Shown: one piece after another, positions 8,947 to 18,164 of the stretch
How positions within the stretch are numbered: position 1 is the stretch's first letter
How the letters are laid out: each line of letters opens with the position of its first letter
Assembly (NCBI GenBank): GCA_965116245.1
Contig: OZ220497.1
Coordinates: forward strand, 496,001-560,000
Source of the DNA: Poriferisodalis sp965116245
GTDB lineage: Bacteria > Actinomycetota > Acidimicrobiia > Acidimicrobiales > Poriferisodalaceae
Direction: 5' to 3'
Length of the DNA: 64,000 bases
The notes under the pieces: model-generated
The model's database searches: none
What the model saw: only the letters and a program-made list of their open reading frames with translations
What the model was told of the DNA's origin: nothing
Translations under genes and position numbers: made by a program

Positions 8947-10656
8947 CTAGTGACAGCCGCCTTCGTCCTTGTTCCAAGCGCAGTTGCCCGAAGCACCGTT
9001 CACGTCAATGATGTTCGAAACAACCCACGAATGTGTAGACGCGTCGTATTCACTGAAGTCAGTGCCCTCAATCGGGAACGCATCGGCGTTGCCGTTCATC
9101 GTGAACTCGATGCCGTCCAAGAAGATCGGATGATGAATGTCGATCGCTCGTACCGCCAAGATGAAGTTCACCCGGTTCAAACCTGCTGGATTGTTCGCGC
9201 TGGGTGGCAGCTCAGCAGCGATGCGAAGCGCCTCCACGTACGGATAACCGAGCATGTAGCCGTTGCCAAACATTGAGATGGTGGGATCAAGGTCGTTGGC
9301 CTCAAGGCTCTCAACAATGAAGTCAATGAAGGCATCGTTGCCGACCAACGCCGGATCCGTGGTGTCCTTAACGCCGCCGCCGACGATCAACCATCCGTCG
9401 CCATCGTCACCGGCGGGCGCGATCCAGCTGGCAGGCGCTTTGCAAACCGATGGCGTGAATGCTGCAGACAGTTCTTCCTTTAACCCCGACGCCGCTACCT
9501 CCTGGATGGCCAGCAGGCAGGCATTGCCTGCTGTCATGGAGATATAGACATCCGGATCACTAGCAGAAATTGTTGTGATCTCGTTAGTAATCGTTGGAGC
9601 AGCTGGGTCATGGCGGACTGGGACGAACTTCGCGACCACATCGGGGTTGTTGTGAGCATATTCTTCGAAACCCAACTCATAGGCCAGACCGAAATCGTTG
9701 TCCATTACCAAACCGGCCACGGTGACCGGCAGCTGGTCGGCCAAGTTCTGCTTGATCCAGTTGCCCCACAACACGGCTTCAGTTGAGTACGACAAGATAA
9801 TGCCAGTGGTCCAAGGGTGCTGCTCGGGATCACCCCAAGCAGGATGACCGGTCCACACAAACGGCTGGGGAATGCACTCGGCATTCAGAGTGTCGTAGAC
9901 GGCCAACGTATTCGGCGAGCCGAGCGTGTGAATCGAAAAGACATTGTCGTTCTCAATCAGCTCTTCCACGAACTCAATGGTCTGTGCCGCCACATAGGCA
10001 TCGTCGTAGGATTTCATGACGACATTCTTCCCAGCGATACCCCCTTCACCATTGACGTAATCGAGATAGTTCATCCAGCCCAGACGGGCATTGCCGTATA
10101 ACGCGAGCGTGCCGGACTGTGGACCGGTCTGGCCCAGGCGGATCTCATCGTCGGTGATGCCCTCGAAGTTTGACCAGTCTTCCGGGCACTCGTTGAGGTC
10201 AATCATGAAGCCCTCAGGGCCCCGCAGGATATTGTCGTCGCCGACGCCCCATTCCCCAGATTCGATATGCGAGCTGATCCGCTCAACGACCGCTGCCCGC
10301 CGATACTCGGCCTCCTCAAATATGCCCTCCATGGTGGAGCGATCAAATTCCATCATCGGCGTTTGCTCCCCCTCAGCCATCTCCTTGTCGTCGGAGGCCG
10401 CACCATTGTCTTCGGACGCTTGTTCAATGACCTCCTGGCTGAGACCGCCAGCATCTTCAATCTGCTCGTCATCAGTCGGCTCGTCCCCGCCGGAGGTCGA
10501 CTCGTCTGTATTGGTCGTCTCCTCTTCCTCAACTCTGGTTTCGCTGGAATCAGCATCACCTATGTTGTCATCGCCGCCGCCGCAAGCAGCCGCCCCAATC
10601 AAGGACGCAAACAACAGCGCTAGCAAGCGCAACTTGAGACTCTTGAACAGTTGCAT
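8947..10656 (-). CDS. ABC-type substrate-binding lipoprotein (branched-chain amino acid/amide family)
   Basis: About 569 aa. The start is ATG 10656, preceded by GGAGGGG at 8 nt; an upstream in-frame extension lacks a ribosome site. The N-terminus is a lipoprotein signal ending GAAAC (Cys25), followed by an acidic, Glu/Asp/Thr-rich linker of about 100 residues and then a Peripla_BP_6-like domain (IRLGQTGPQSGTLALYGNA, GIAGKNVV, DNVFSIHTLGSPNT). Such proteins bind amino acids, urea, amides or aromatic acids outside the membrane. No LivHMGF-type permease or ATPase genes are nearby, so its transporter partners must be encoded elsewhere. The 275-bp gap upstream (10657-10931) probably holds divergent promoters. 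Confidence 0.85.
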   Translation of the reverse strand: MQLFKSLKLRLLALLFASLIGAAACGGGDDNIGDADSSETRVEEEETTNTDESTSGGDEPTDDEQIEDAGGLSQEVIEQASEDNGAASDDKEMAEGEQTPMMEFDRSTMEGIFEEAEYRRAAVVERISSHIESGEWGVGDDNILRGPEGFMIDLNECPEDWSNFEGITDDEIRLGQTGPQSGTLALYGNARLGWMNYLDYVNGEGGIAGKNVVMKSYDDAYVAAQTIEFVEELIENDNVFSIHTLGSPNTLAVYDTLNAECIPQPFVWTGHPAWGDPEQHPWTTGIILSYSTEAVLWGNWIKQNLADQLPVTVAGLVMDNDFGLAYELGFEEYAHNNPDVVAKFVPVRHDPAAPTITNEITTISASDPDVYISMTAGNACLLAIQEVAASGLKEELSAAFTPSVCKAPASWIAPAGDDGDGWLIVGGGVKDTTDPALVGNDAFIDFIVESLEANDLDPTISMFGNGYMLGYPYVEALRIAAELPPSANNPAGLNRVNFILAVRAIDIHHPIFLDGIEFTMNGNADAFPIEGTDFSEYDASTHSWVVSNIIDVNGASGNCAWNKDEGGCH

Positions 10657-10931
10657 GGATCCATCCCCTCCGTGGAAATCGGTCCGGATGCCCGGCCGAC
10701 CTGGTGTCGCCCAAAGACGACAAAACACACCGCATCTAGGGCCGTTCCCCGAACGACCCGCTCGAACGGTGAATGCGAGCGTAATGCGCAGTTGACAGAC
10801 ATTGCTTGCGATGTCATCACCATGTCACGACATCGCAATTCTTGGACTGTCTGGCGATAGGCAATGCCCAGGATCGGATGCCCAACTTCATACAGGGCAC
10901 CCGAACGCAGACTGACGTAGCGTGGGTGGCC

Positions 10932-11849
10932 ATGGAATGGGGAGTTACTCTGCCGCACTTGGGACGCGTCGGGACTCGCGACGGTCTTATCACATTCGCA
11001 TCCGAAGTCGACCGGCTCGGGTTTGACTCAGGCTGGACATCCGATCACGTCTGCTGGCCAGCCGCTCTGGTTTCAAAATACCCGTACTCTGACGACGGCT
11101 CGTTCCCGGCACCACCCAAAACGGGATGGCTCGACCCGATCGGCACGCTGCTATTCGTTGCAGCGGTCACCGAGAGGCTGCGCTTGGGTTTCAGCGTGCT
11201 CATCTTGCCGTATCGACCCCCAGTGGAGACCGCAAAGCGTCTCGCAACCATCGACGTTTTGTCGAACGGTCGGCTCATCTTGGGTGTGGGCGTGGGTTGG
11301 ATGCGTGAGGAGGCCGAGGTGTTGGGCATGCCTTGGGACCGTCGCGGTAAGCGTTCCGATGAGCAGATTGAGGTGTTTCGAACGCTGTTCACTGAGCGCG
11401 ACCCGAGCTTTGGTGGCGAGTTCTATGCCTTTGACCCAGTCGGCTTCGAACCCAAGCCGATACAGGACCCAGTACCGATCTGGGTGGGTGGCAACAGCGC
11501 CGCTGCCTACAAGCGAGTAGCGCAATATGGGCACGGATTTCACGCGGCATTCGAAACAATCGAAGACGTGGCCTCGGGCTGGAACCAAGTAGGCCTGGCA
11601 TGCGATGCCTTAGGCCGCGACCGCAGCGAAATCACACTTTCTCTGCGCTACTACCTCGATCCGGCGGCTGTAATGAAGCCTGAAGTGTCGATCGCTGGCA
11701 ACACCGAGCAGATGATCGACACCCTCGGGCGGATCGCAGATGCTGGAGTAACGCATTTCGTGCTTGACCCGGTTGTGCGCGGTGGCATTGAGGGTCGGCT
11801 CGACGCGCTACGTACGTTCATGTCGGACGTAGCACCTCAGGTCGCCTAA
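10932..11849 (+). CDS. luciferase-like (LLM class) F420-dependent oxidoreductase
   Basis: About 305 aa. The start is placed at ATG 10932 (MEWGVTLPHLGRVG), where family members begin; the frame is open upstream to 10806. The TIM-barrel signatures are GFDSGWTSDHVCW, RLRLGFSVLILPYRPPV, LSNGRLILGVGVGWM and PIWVGGNS. The combination of GVGVGWMREE and a C-terminal ITLSLRYYLDP suggests an F420-dependent rather than FMN-dependent member, but this is family-level inference. It is the first gene after a divergent gap with the binding lipoprotein. Confidence 0.85.
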   Translation: MEWGVTLPHLGRVGTRDGLITFASEVDRLGFDSGWTSDHVCWPAALVSKYPYSDDGSFPAPPKTGWLDPIGTLLFVAAVTERLRLGFSVLILPYRPPVETAKRLATIDVLSNGRLILGVGVGWMREEAEVLGMPWDRRGKRSDEQIEVFRTLFTERDPSFGGEFYAFDPVGFEPKPIQDPVPIWVGGNSAAAYKRVAQYGHGFHAAFETIEDVASGWNQVGLACDALGRDRSEITLSLRYYLDPAAVMKPEVSIAGNTEQMIDTLGRIADAGVTHFVLDPVVRGGIEGRLDALRTFMSDVAPQVA

Positions 11850-11970
11850 CCAGCTCGGGCGGCCAGTGCGTACTTCAGGCCCGCTCGACCTGCGCTAGCT
11901 GCGCCCAACAAATACTGGCTGGCCGAGGCAGCGAGCGCAACCCAGCGCTACTCAAAGGCAGACTCAGACT

Positions 11971-13962
11971 GTGCTGTGGGCATCCTCGCTGGCTAAGTCA
12001 TATCCGCCGCGGCGACTGTTCCGCGATATCGACGTGCAGCTTTCATCCGGGCGGCGAGTGGCGCTAGTCGGCGGAAACGGCATCGGCAAAACGACACTGC
12101 TCGAGATATTGGCCGGAATCAAGGAGCCGGACGAGGGCGAGGTGCATCGTCGCAGTGGGCTGACCGTGGGCTACCTACCTCAGGAGCTTGACGAGATCAC
12201 CGAAGGCACCGTGCTTGAGGCAACGCTTGCCGGTGCCGGAGATATCACCGCGATGACTGCCGAACTTCGATCACTTGAAGCCCGCTTGACCGATGTCGAA
12301 GCTGGCGATCATGATGCCATTCTCACCCGCTACGGAGAGCTGGAGGCCCGTTATCGCCAGATCGGCGGTTACGGCTTCGAAGCGGAAGCTCACCGAGTGC
12401 TAGCCGGGTTGGGGTTCGCCTCCAACGATGCGCAACGTCGGGTAAACCAGCTATCAGGTGGCTGGCGAATGCGGGTAGCGCTTGCGCAGCTACTACTAGC
12501 CAAGCCCGATGTGCTACTGGCTGATGAGCCCACCAATCACCTAGATGTGGACTCGGTGGCATGGCTGGAAGATCAACTGTCCGCCTGGGAAGGCGGTCTG
12601 CTGTTTGTCAGCCACGATCGCGACTTCATTGACGCAGTCGCCAACCGGGTCATCGAAATGGACGGCACGAGCGCGTATGAACACGTCGGCGGCTTCGCCG
12701 AGTTCGTAGCAGCCCGCGAGGAACGAATTGCAGCAGCAGAAGCCGCAGCAGCACAGCAGGCTCGCAAGAGAGCTCACACCGAACGGTTCATTGAGCGCTT
12801 CCGCTACAAGGCTACGAAGGCTCGCCAAGTTCAGAGCCGGCTGAAGTCACTGTCCAAGCTGGAGCCCGTAGAGGTCCCGAGCCGCGAAGTCATGGCAGCC
12901 CGCTTCGGTTTTGGCACGCCGCGGCGCTCCTCGCGAGTCGTCGTGGAACTCATTGATGCCGTTTTGGGATATGCAGACGGCGACGCCCCCGTGCTAGCTG
13001 GCGTGGACCTGGTCATTGAGCGCGGCGCCAAGGTGGGTGTAGTTGGGCCCAACGGCGCAGGCAAAACGACACTTCTGCGGGCGCTACAAGGCGAGCTGGG
13101 TGTGCTTAGCGGCGAGCTGCATCGTGGTCGCAACGTGGACATGGCAACGTTCGCCCAACATCTAACTGAAGTGATGGATCCGCGACGGTCCGTGCTAGAG
13201 GAATTCACCGCTTCTGTCGGCGAACAGCCGGGACGCAATGTGCGCACAATGCTCGGCGGATTCGGATTTCCCGGTGGTACCGCGGACCGCAAGGTGGCCA
13301 ATCTCTCGGGCGGTGAACGGACCCGTCTGGCGCTGGCGATCACCATGGCCAATCCCGTCAACCTGCTCATATTGGACGAGCCCACCAATCACCTCGACCT
13401 GCCGAGCTGCGACCTACTGGAGGATGCGCTCTCTGTGTATCCGGGCACAGTGCTGCTCGTTACCCACGACCGACATCTCATCCGCAGCGTGGCGGACTCG
13501 CTCATCGTGGTGCGCGACGGCACCGCCACACAACATCAAGGCGTAGATGAAGAGTTGCTGAAACCGCCTGGACCCAGCACGAGACGTACCGCAGGCGGCA
13601 GCACCGCGCCAGATGGAACAAACCGCAGCGCCGACAACACCGGCACTCACGCCACCAAGCCAACGCCGCGCACGAGCGCGGCGGAGCGTCGCCGCGAGGG
13701 AGCCAGCAAACGTAGGAGTGACCACGATGCCACATCGGGGTTGCGCCGGGAGCTAGCTGCAGCCGAACGCGCTTGGGAAGCGGCCGAACATCGCGTCGCA
13801 GAACTGCAGGCACTGCTAGCTGAGCCGGGCACTTACGACGACCCCGAGCATGCCCGCCAGCTCGCGCAGGACTACGACGCTGCCAAATCTGAGGCGATGG
13901 GCCACATGTCCGAATGCGAGGCGTTGCAGCGTCGTATTGACCGAGTGGCCGCGCGCACCTAA
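11971..13962 (+). CDS. ABC-F family ATPase (Uup/EttA-like) with C-terminal coiled coil
   Basis: Soluble 663-aa protein with two ABC cassettes and no membrane segment, the layout of ABC-F translation factors that act on the ribosome. Cassette 1 has GGNGIGKTT (34-42), LSGGWRMR (from 161) and LLADEPTNHLD. Cassette 2 has GPNGAGKTT (about 359), LSGGERTR (about 445) and LLILDEPTNHLD. The inter-cassette linker is long and Arg/Ala-rich (RFRYKATKARQVQSRLK). After a low-complexity Thr/Arg stretch comes an alpha-helical coiled coil (about 590-655) like the DNA/RNA-binding tail of Uup. The start is GTG. The exact ABC-F subfamily is uncertain. Confidence 0.9.
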   Translation: MLWASSLAKSYPPRRLFRDIDVQLSSGRRVALVGGNGIGKTTLLEILAGIKEPDEGEVHRRSGLTVGYLPQELDEITEGTVLEATLAGAGDITAMTAELRSLEARLTDVEAGDHDAILTRYGELEARYRQIGGYGFEAEAHRVLAGLGFASNDAQRRVNQLSGGWRMRVALAQLLLAKPDVLLADEPTNHLDVDSVAWLEDQLSAWEGGLLFVSHDRDFIDAVANRVIEMDGTSAYEHVGGFAEFVAAREERIAAAEAAAAQQARKRAHTERFIERFRYKATKARQVQSRLKSLSKLEPVEVPSREVMAARFGFGTPRRSSRVVVELIDAVLGYADGDAPVLAGVDLVIERGAKVGVVGPNGAGKTTLLRALQGELGVLSGELHRGRNVDMATFAQHLTEVMDPRRSVLEEFTASVGEQPGRNVRTMLGGFGFPGGTADRKVANLSGGERTRLALAITMANPVNLLILDEPTNHLDLPSCDLLEDALSVYPGTVLLVTHDRHLIRSVADSLIVVRDGTATQHQGVDEELLKPPGPSTRRTAGGSTAPDGTNRSADNTGTHATKPTPRTSAAERRREGASKRRSDHDATSGLRRELAAAERAWEAAEHRVAELQALLAEPGTYDDPEHARQLAQDYDAAKSEAMGHMSECEALQRRIDRVAART

Positions 13963-14048
13963 CCGACCGATGCCCTGGCAGCGAAAGCCGCGAGGCGAAC
14001 CGGTCGTAGGCGCGCAGATCAAGCTGGCGCGGGCGCTATAGCGGGTCG

Positions 14049-14864
14049 CTAGGCGCACCCATCTTGGGGCGCAGCGACCGTCACGTGCTCCACTGAAACC
14101 GCGCCGACATCGCTGTCGCCATGCTGGGTGAACGTGACCAGGCAGGCCGTTTCATTGGATGGCAGACCCATCGGAGCACCCGGATACCAAGCAGTCACCT
14201 CACCGACCGAGACATCTGTGGGTACGTGCCAGTGACCGAGGGCGACATAGTCGGCTCCGGTTGCCTCAATCTCCTCGGAACTAATCGGCGAGGAGCGATG
14301 CATGTCATCGGCGGTCCGCTGGAAGTGCCCGTGTCCAGCCGCAATAAACCAGCCCTGCTCGGGACGTGGAGGTACGCCAGCTAGGGGACGATAGTCGGGT
14401 TCGTGCGCATGCATCGCCCTTCCCCACAGTGTCAAATCGTGTTCGCCGAAGTGCAAGACAGCTCCAGCGGGGTCGTCCAAGAAGACCACGCCCGCACCGG
14501 TTACTTCAAGCCGATGCTCGTGATCGGCGTGGGTTCCCCACAGCGTGTGCTTGTCGTGGACATCGTGGTTCCCAGGAATAATCACCACCGATGCATCCAC
14601 TCTGCCAAGCAGTTGCATGGTGTACGCGAAGTCCGAGCGGTTCAGCCGGGCATGGTCAAACAGATCACCGGCGATCAACAAGACATCTGCTTGTTGATCT
14701 GCGACAGTCGCAGCGAGGGCGTGAATAGGACACTGGCAGACATCCAGGTGAGCGCCGTGCGGCCCACGCACGTGACCTATATGCACGTCTGAGGTGTGCA
14801 GCACGCGCAACGGCTGAGCGGCTCGCCGCCCGTTTTGAGACGGCCCGATACTGCGTGACTCCAT
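14049..14864 (-). CDS. calcineurin-like metallophosphoesterase, SbcD-like
   Basis: About 271 aa if ATG 14864 is the start; the frame extends upstream to 14999 over the 5' end of the divergent surE. All metal-binding motifs of the family are visible: SDVHIGH, GDLFDH, PGNHD, GHGHF and GHWH. The order and spacing resemble the nuclease domain of SbcD/Mre11, but there is no adjacent SbcC-like ATPase and the capping domain is short, so it may be a stand-alone phosphodiesterase. It is convergent with the ABC-F gene. Confidence 0.8.
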   Translation of the reverse strand: MESRSIGPSQNGRRAAQPLRVLHTSDVHIGHVRGPHGAHLDVCQCPIHALAATVADQQADVLLIAGDLFDHARLNRSDFAYTMQLLGRVDASVVIIPGNHDVHDKHTLWGTHADHEHRLEVTGAGVVFLDDPAGAVLHFGEHDLTLWGRAMHAHEPDYRPLAGVPPRPEQGWFIAAGHGHFQRTADDMHRSSPISSEEIEATGADYVALGHWHVPTDVSVGEVTAWYPGAPMGLPSNETACLVTFTQHGDSDVGAVSVEHVTVAAPQDGCA

Positions 14865-15003
14865 CTCGCGCGACCCAGTTTCAAACAACCCCGTCTTGGG
14901 CGATCCATGCACACTCACAGCACGACAGCTTGCCACGATGCGTTCACTTGTCGTTGGGGAGCCATGCGCCCATCCGTCACCTAGGGGCGGTACGTTCAAC
15001 CGG

Positions 15004-15819
15004 GTGCGAATCCTGGTAACGAACGACGATGGAATCGAATCAGAAGGACTACGGGTGCTGGCCGACGCAATGACCGCTCACGGCGATGTGGTGGTTGTTG
15101 CTCCAGACTCGGAATATTCGGGCGCAGGTGCGGCGATCGGTCCGCTGCACTTGATGGATCCTCAGGTACACAAGGTGCCCTTTGAAGGCGTCGCCGATGC
15201 CTGGGCAGTCTCTGGGGCACCGGCTTTGTGCGTGATGTTCGCTCGTCTGGGCGCATTCGGTCCGGTGGACTTGGTGGTGTCGGGGATCAACCCCGGCGCG
15301 AACGTTGGTCGTTCCGTGTACCACTCGGGCACCGTTGGAGCTGTGTTAACCGGTCGTAACGGCAATATCCCGGGCTTGGCTGTGAGCCAGACCGTGGAGG
15401 GGTTTGGCGTTGAGGGACAGGGCTGGGACGAAGCCATCGCCGATCAGAAATGGCACTCGGCGGCCGAAATAGCCAGCGTCGTGCTCGGAGGTCTGCTTGC
15501 CGACGAACACGAATCGGCGTGGGCCGTGAACCTCAACGTGCCAAATTGTGAGGTGAGCGACATGAAAGGTTGGCGTTTCACCGAGATAGGAACCTTGCCG
15601 CCGCGCTCAATCACCTCGGCCAGCCTTGAGCCGCATCCCGACAACTCCCAGGCCTTCCGAGTTGCCATGCAGTGGGGCGATGCCGTTGACATGCCCGCCG
15701 AAGTCGACACCGGCGCTGTAATGGGCGACTACGTCTCGGTGACATTCTTGTCACGTCTTACCGCCCTGCCAGCCAGCTCCGATTCAAAGCTAGCTGCCTG
15801 CCTGGATGGCCTTTTTTGA
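15004..15819 (+). CDS. surE: 5'/3'-nucleotidase SurE
   Basis: About 271 aa. GTG 15004 is taken as start because it yields VRILVTNDDGIESEG, the conserved SurE N-terminus; the frame is open further upstream without support. Metal ligands are in TNDDG, followed by the SEYSGAG loop and VSGINPGANVG with its Asn ligand. SurE dephosphorylates nucleoside 5'- and 3'-monophosphates and is often linked to stationary-phase survival. It is divergent from the SbcD-like gene. Length and active site are normal. Confidence 0.9.
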   Translation: MRILVTNDDGIESEGLRVLADAMTAHGDVVVVAPDSEYSGAGAAIGPLHLMDPQVHKVPFEGVADAWAVSGAPALCVMFARLGAFGPVDLVVSGINPGANVGRSVYHSGTVGAVLTGRNGNIPGLAVSQTVEGFGVEGQGWDEAIADQKWHSAAEIASVVLGGLLADEHESAWAVNLNVPNCEVSDMKGWRFTEIGTLPPRSITSASLEPHPDNSQAFRVAMQWGDAVDMPAEVDTGAVMGDYVSVTFLSRLTALPASSDSKLAACLDGLF

Positions 15820-15839
15820 GGCAGCGCCTGAGGGCCATC
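15805..15839 (+). terminator. weak hairpin spanning the surE stop codon
   Basis: GATGGCC at 15805-15811 is repeated inverted as GGCCATC at 15833-15839, with an inner AGGC/GCCT stem and a T6 run in the left arm. The T run is not downstream of the stem, so this is only a possible terminator for surE. Confidence 0.25.
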
Positions 15840-15886
15840 TCTTGGCACCGCTGTTTTTCGTGCCTTGTTTCGTGCCTAATGCAGTC

Positions 15887-17185
15887 TCAGGCAGTAAGCC
15901 GCCGAGTGACTCGAAAGTTACGTGCCAGCATCGCAGCGGCCGCGATGCCCAGCGCCACTGCTGCCCACGCGCCCCAACCCGCCAAATCGGCGTAGGACCG
16001 GTGTTCAACCGCCAAGCCGGAACTCACACCCGCGGCCGCGCCAAGCGCAGTCATCAACACATCGGCTGTGGCCTGCACGCTGACGCGCCGTTCCACCGGA
16101 AACGAAGCGGTCAGCAGCGAACTGGCTGCTACTACACAGAAACTCCAGCCGATTCCCACGAGGAAAAGGCCCGCCAACAGACCTGTGGCATGCTCGGCAT
16201 CGGTTCGTGCGGCTGTAACTGCTCCGACCGCGAGAATCAGCGCACCCAAAATGATGACGATCTGGCCGCCTATGCGGTCCACCAACCATCCCACGTACGG
16301 TGAGAACGCGAACATTCCAGCAATATGCAGCGACAACATGACGCCGATGACCAAAGCGTTCTGATCGCCCTGCGACATGTGAATCGGCGACACCGTCATG
16401 ACGCCGACCATGACGGCTTGGGCCAGCATCATGCCAATAAGGGCGATTGAGCCAAGTGGATGGGCCAGAATGCGGCCCGCCTCGGCCAAGCTCGGCAGCT
16501 TGACGCTCGTCGCGCCTGCGTCTGAAGCCAACACATGCAGCGGATCGGGACGCAGTCGGCGATAGACGTTGCCCGCTGCGAGCACAAACAGTCCAAGCGC
16601 CAGTGCGTACGGAACGGCGAAGCCGCTCAACCCTTCTGTGTCGGCGAACGTGCTCTTGAGGCCGAGCGCCACGGTAGGCCCGAGCACTGAGCCAACCGTG
16701 CTGGCCCACAGCACCAGGCTGATTGAGCGAGCCCGATTCTCATCGGTGGCCAAGTCGGCGCCTGCATATCGAGCCGCCAAATTGGCGGCTTGGCCGGTGC
16801 CGATCAGCACCATGCCGATAACAAGCATCGCGTAGCGGCCAGCGAATGCCGACAGCAGCGCCAGAGTGGCACCGACCGCTCCTATGAGGTAGCCACAAGC
16901 GAGACCGAAACGGCGTCCACGCCTAGCCATGAGCGCAGCCAGCGGGATACCAGCGAGCGTGCCGCCAATGCTGAGGCACACTGCCGCGAGCGACGCCTTT
17001 GTCTCGCTGCCGGTCATCTGATCCGCCAGCAACGTTGAGGCCGAAAACGACGCCGTCATGGCGAGGCCGCCAGGGATGACGCCAAGTTGCAGGACACCGA
17101 TGGTGCGCCGAGCAAGCTCCTCGCGCTCAGGTGTGCCCGGCAGGTACTTGAGATGCTCTGCGCCAGCAGACGTACCTTGCACCAT
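15887..17185 (-). CDS. MFS transporter
   Basis: 432 aa, almost entirely hydrophobic helices, consistent with about 12 membrane segments. The loop between helices 2 and 3 has the MFS motif ALMARRGRRFG; a second RRFG-like junction is replaced by GWLVDRIGGQ in the C-terminal half. GGGGAGG lies 8 nt before the ATG. It is convergent with surE. The substrate is unknown; drug or metabolite efflux is the default expectation for this subfamily. Confidence 0.85.
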   Translation of the reverse strand: MVQGTSAGAEHLKYLPGTPEREELARRTIGVLQLGVIPGGLAMTASFSASTLLADQMTGSETKASLAAVCLSIGGTLAGIPLAALMARRGRRFGLACGYLIGAVGATLALLSAFAGRYAMLVIGMVLIGTGQAANLAARYAGADLATDENRARSISLVLWASTVGSVLGPTVALGLKSTFADTEGLSGFAVPYALALGLFVLAAGNVYRRLRPDPLHVLASDAGATSVKLPSLAEAGRILAHPLGSIALIGMMLAQAVMVGVMTVSPIHMSQGDQNALVIGVMLSLHIAGMFAFSPYVGWLVDRIGGQIVIILGALILAVGAVTAARTDAEHATGLLAGLFLVGIGWSFCVVAASSLLTASFPVERRVSVQATADVLMTALGAAAGVSSGLAVEHRSYADLAGWGAWAAVALGIAAAAMLARNFRVTRRLTA

Positions 17186-17353
17186 CGTCCTAGCCTCCCC
17201 GTCGGCTTGCTAGATCGGCACCGGGACCTCGGACCGCCTGGGAACGCTAACGCGCAGTATCGCTGCGGGCCCGGATGTCCCTGCGTGCCCAGAGGTCTCC
17301 GGGACAGTTTTCGGTACAGATAGTCAATACAAGCTTGTCGAAAGGGGCACTGG

Positions 17354-18136
17354 ATGCGAAACGTTCACGGCCGCGTAGCTATGATCAGCGGAGCCAATCG
17401 CGGTATCGGCGAAGCAATTGCCGCCGCCTTACATGCCGATGGCTGGACGCTGTCGCTGGGCGCTCGCGATGTTGCTTCGCTGGAAACTTCAGCGTCGCGC
17501 TACCGCACCGACGACCGCTCTAATCGGGCAGACCGCGCAGGTCCCGGCGAGACTGCCAATAGACGCAACAATGGCGGGTCGCCAGTGACACTCCACCAAT
17601 ACGACGCCGTCGACCGCGACGCGCCAGCACGCTGGACGGCAGAGACAATCGCAGCTCACGGCCGGATCGACTGTGTGGTGAACAACGCGGGTGTCGCGTA
17701 CACAGAGGCCTTTGAGGAGTTGTCGGAGGACAAGCTGGATGAGATGTGGGAGGTGAACGCGAAGGGGCCCTTCCGCATGCTGCGGGCAACGCTTGACCAC
17801 CTGCGCCGCAGCGGCGAGGGTCGCATCGTGAACGTGATCTCAATGTCTGGCAAGCGTGTGCGTGGCACCTTCGCTCCCGGCTACGCGATGAGCAAACACG
17901 CCGCCATGGCGTTGCACCATTCGATCCGGCATCTCACGTTTGCCGATGGGATCAGATGCACAGCAGTGTGCCCGGGCTATGTGCGCACCGACATGACATC
18001 GGACTTCGGTGTGGATCCGTCAATCATGATCGAAGCCGACGATCTAGCCCAGTGTCTCGCCACCATCTTGCGACTGCCGAACACTGCGTCGGTAGCGGAA
18101 TTGCTCGTCTCTACTGAACCTGAGACCATCGCTTGA
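17354..18136 (+). CDS. short-chain dehydrogenase/reductase (SDR)
   Basis: 260 aa Rossmann-fold NAD(P)-dependent oxidoreductase. The glycine motif is SGANRGIG, followed by NNAG and the YAMSK catalytic pair (Tyr-x-x-x-Lys) with an upstream Ser in VISMSGK. AAGGGG lies before the ATG. Unusual: between the second beta strand and the NNAG motif there is an Arg/Asn/Gly-rich stretch of about 30 residues (around RYRTDDRSNRADRAGPGE) absent from typical SDRs, looking like an in-frame low-complexity insertion. The rest is intact, so the enzyme is probably functional. Substrate unknown. Confidence 0.88.
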   Translation: MRNVHGRVAMISGANRGIGEAIAAALHADGWTLSLGARDVASLETSASRYRTDDRSNRADRAGPGETANRRNNGGSPVTLHQYDAVDRDAPARWTAETIAAHGRIDCVVNNAGVAYTEAFEELSEDKLDEMWEVNAKGPFRMLRATLDHLRRSGEGRIVNVISMSGKRVRGTFAPGYAMSKHAAMALHHSIRHLTFADGIRCTAVCPGYVRTDMTSDFGVDPSIMIEADDLAQCLATILRLPNTASVAELLVSTEPETIA

Positions 18137-18164
18137 ACAAGCCATGAACTAGCACTTGAACAGT

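Noticed and set aside
14865..14999. N-terminal extension of the SbcD-like protein to 14999
   Set aside because: The extra 45 residues are low-complexity, overlap the divergent surE leader and precede the first family motif by too far.
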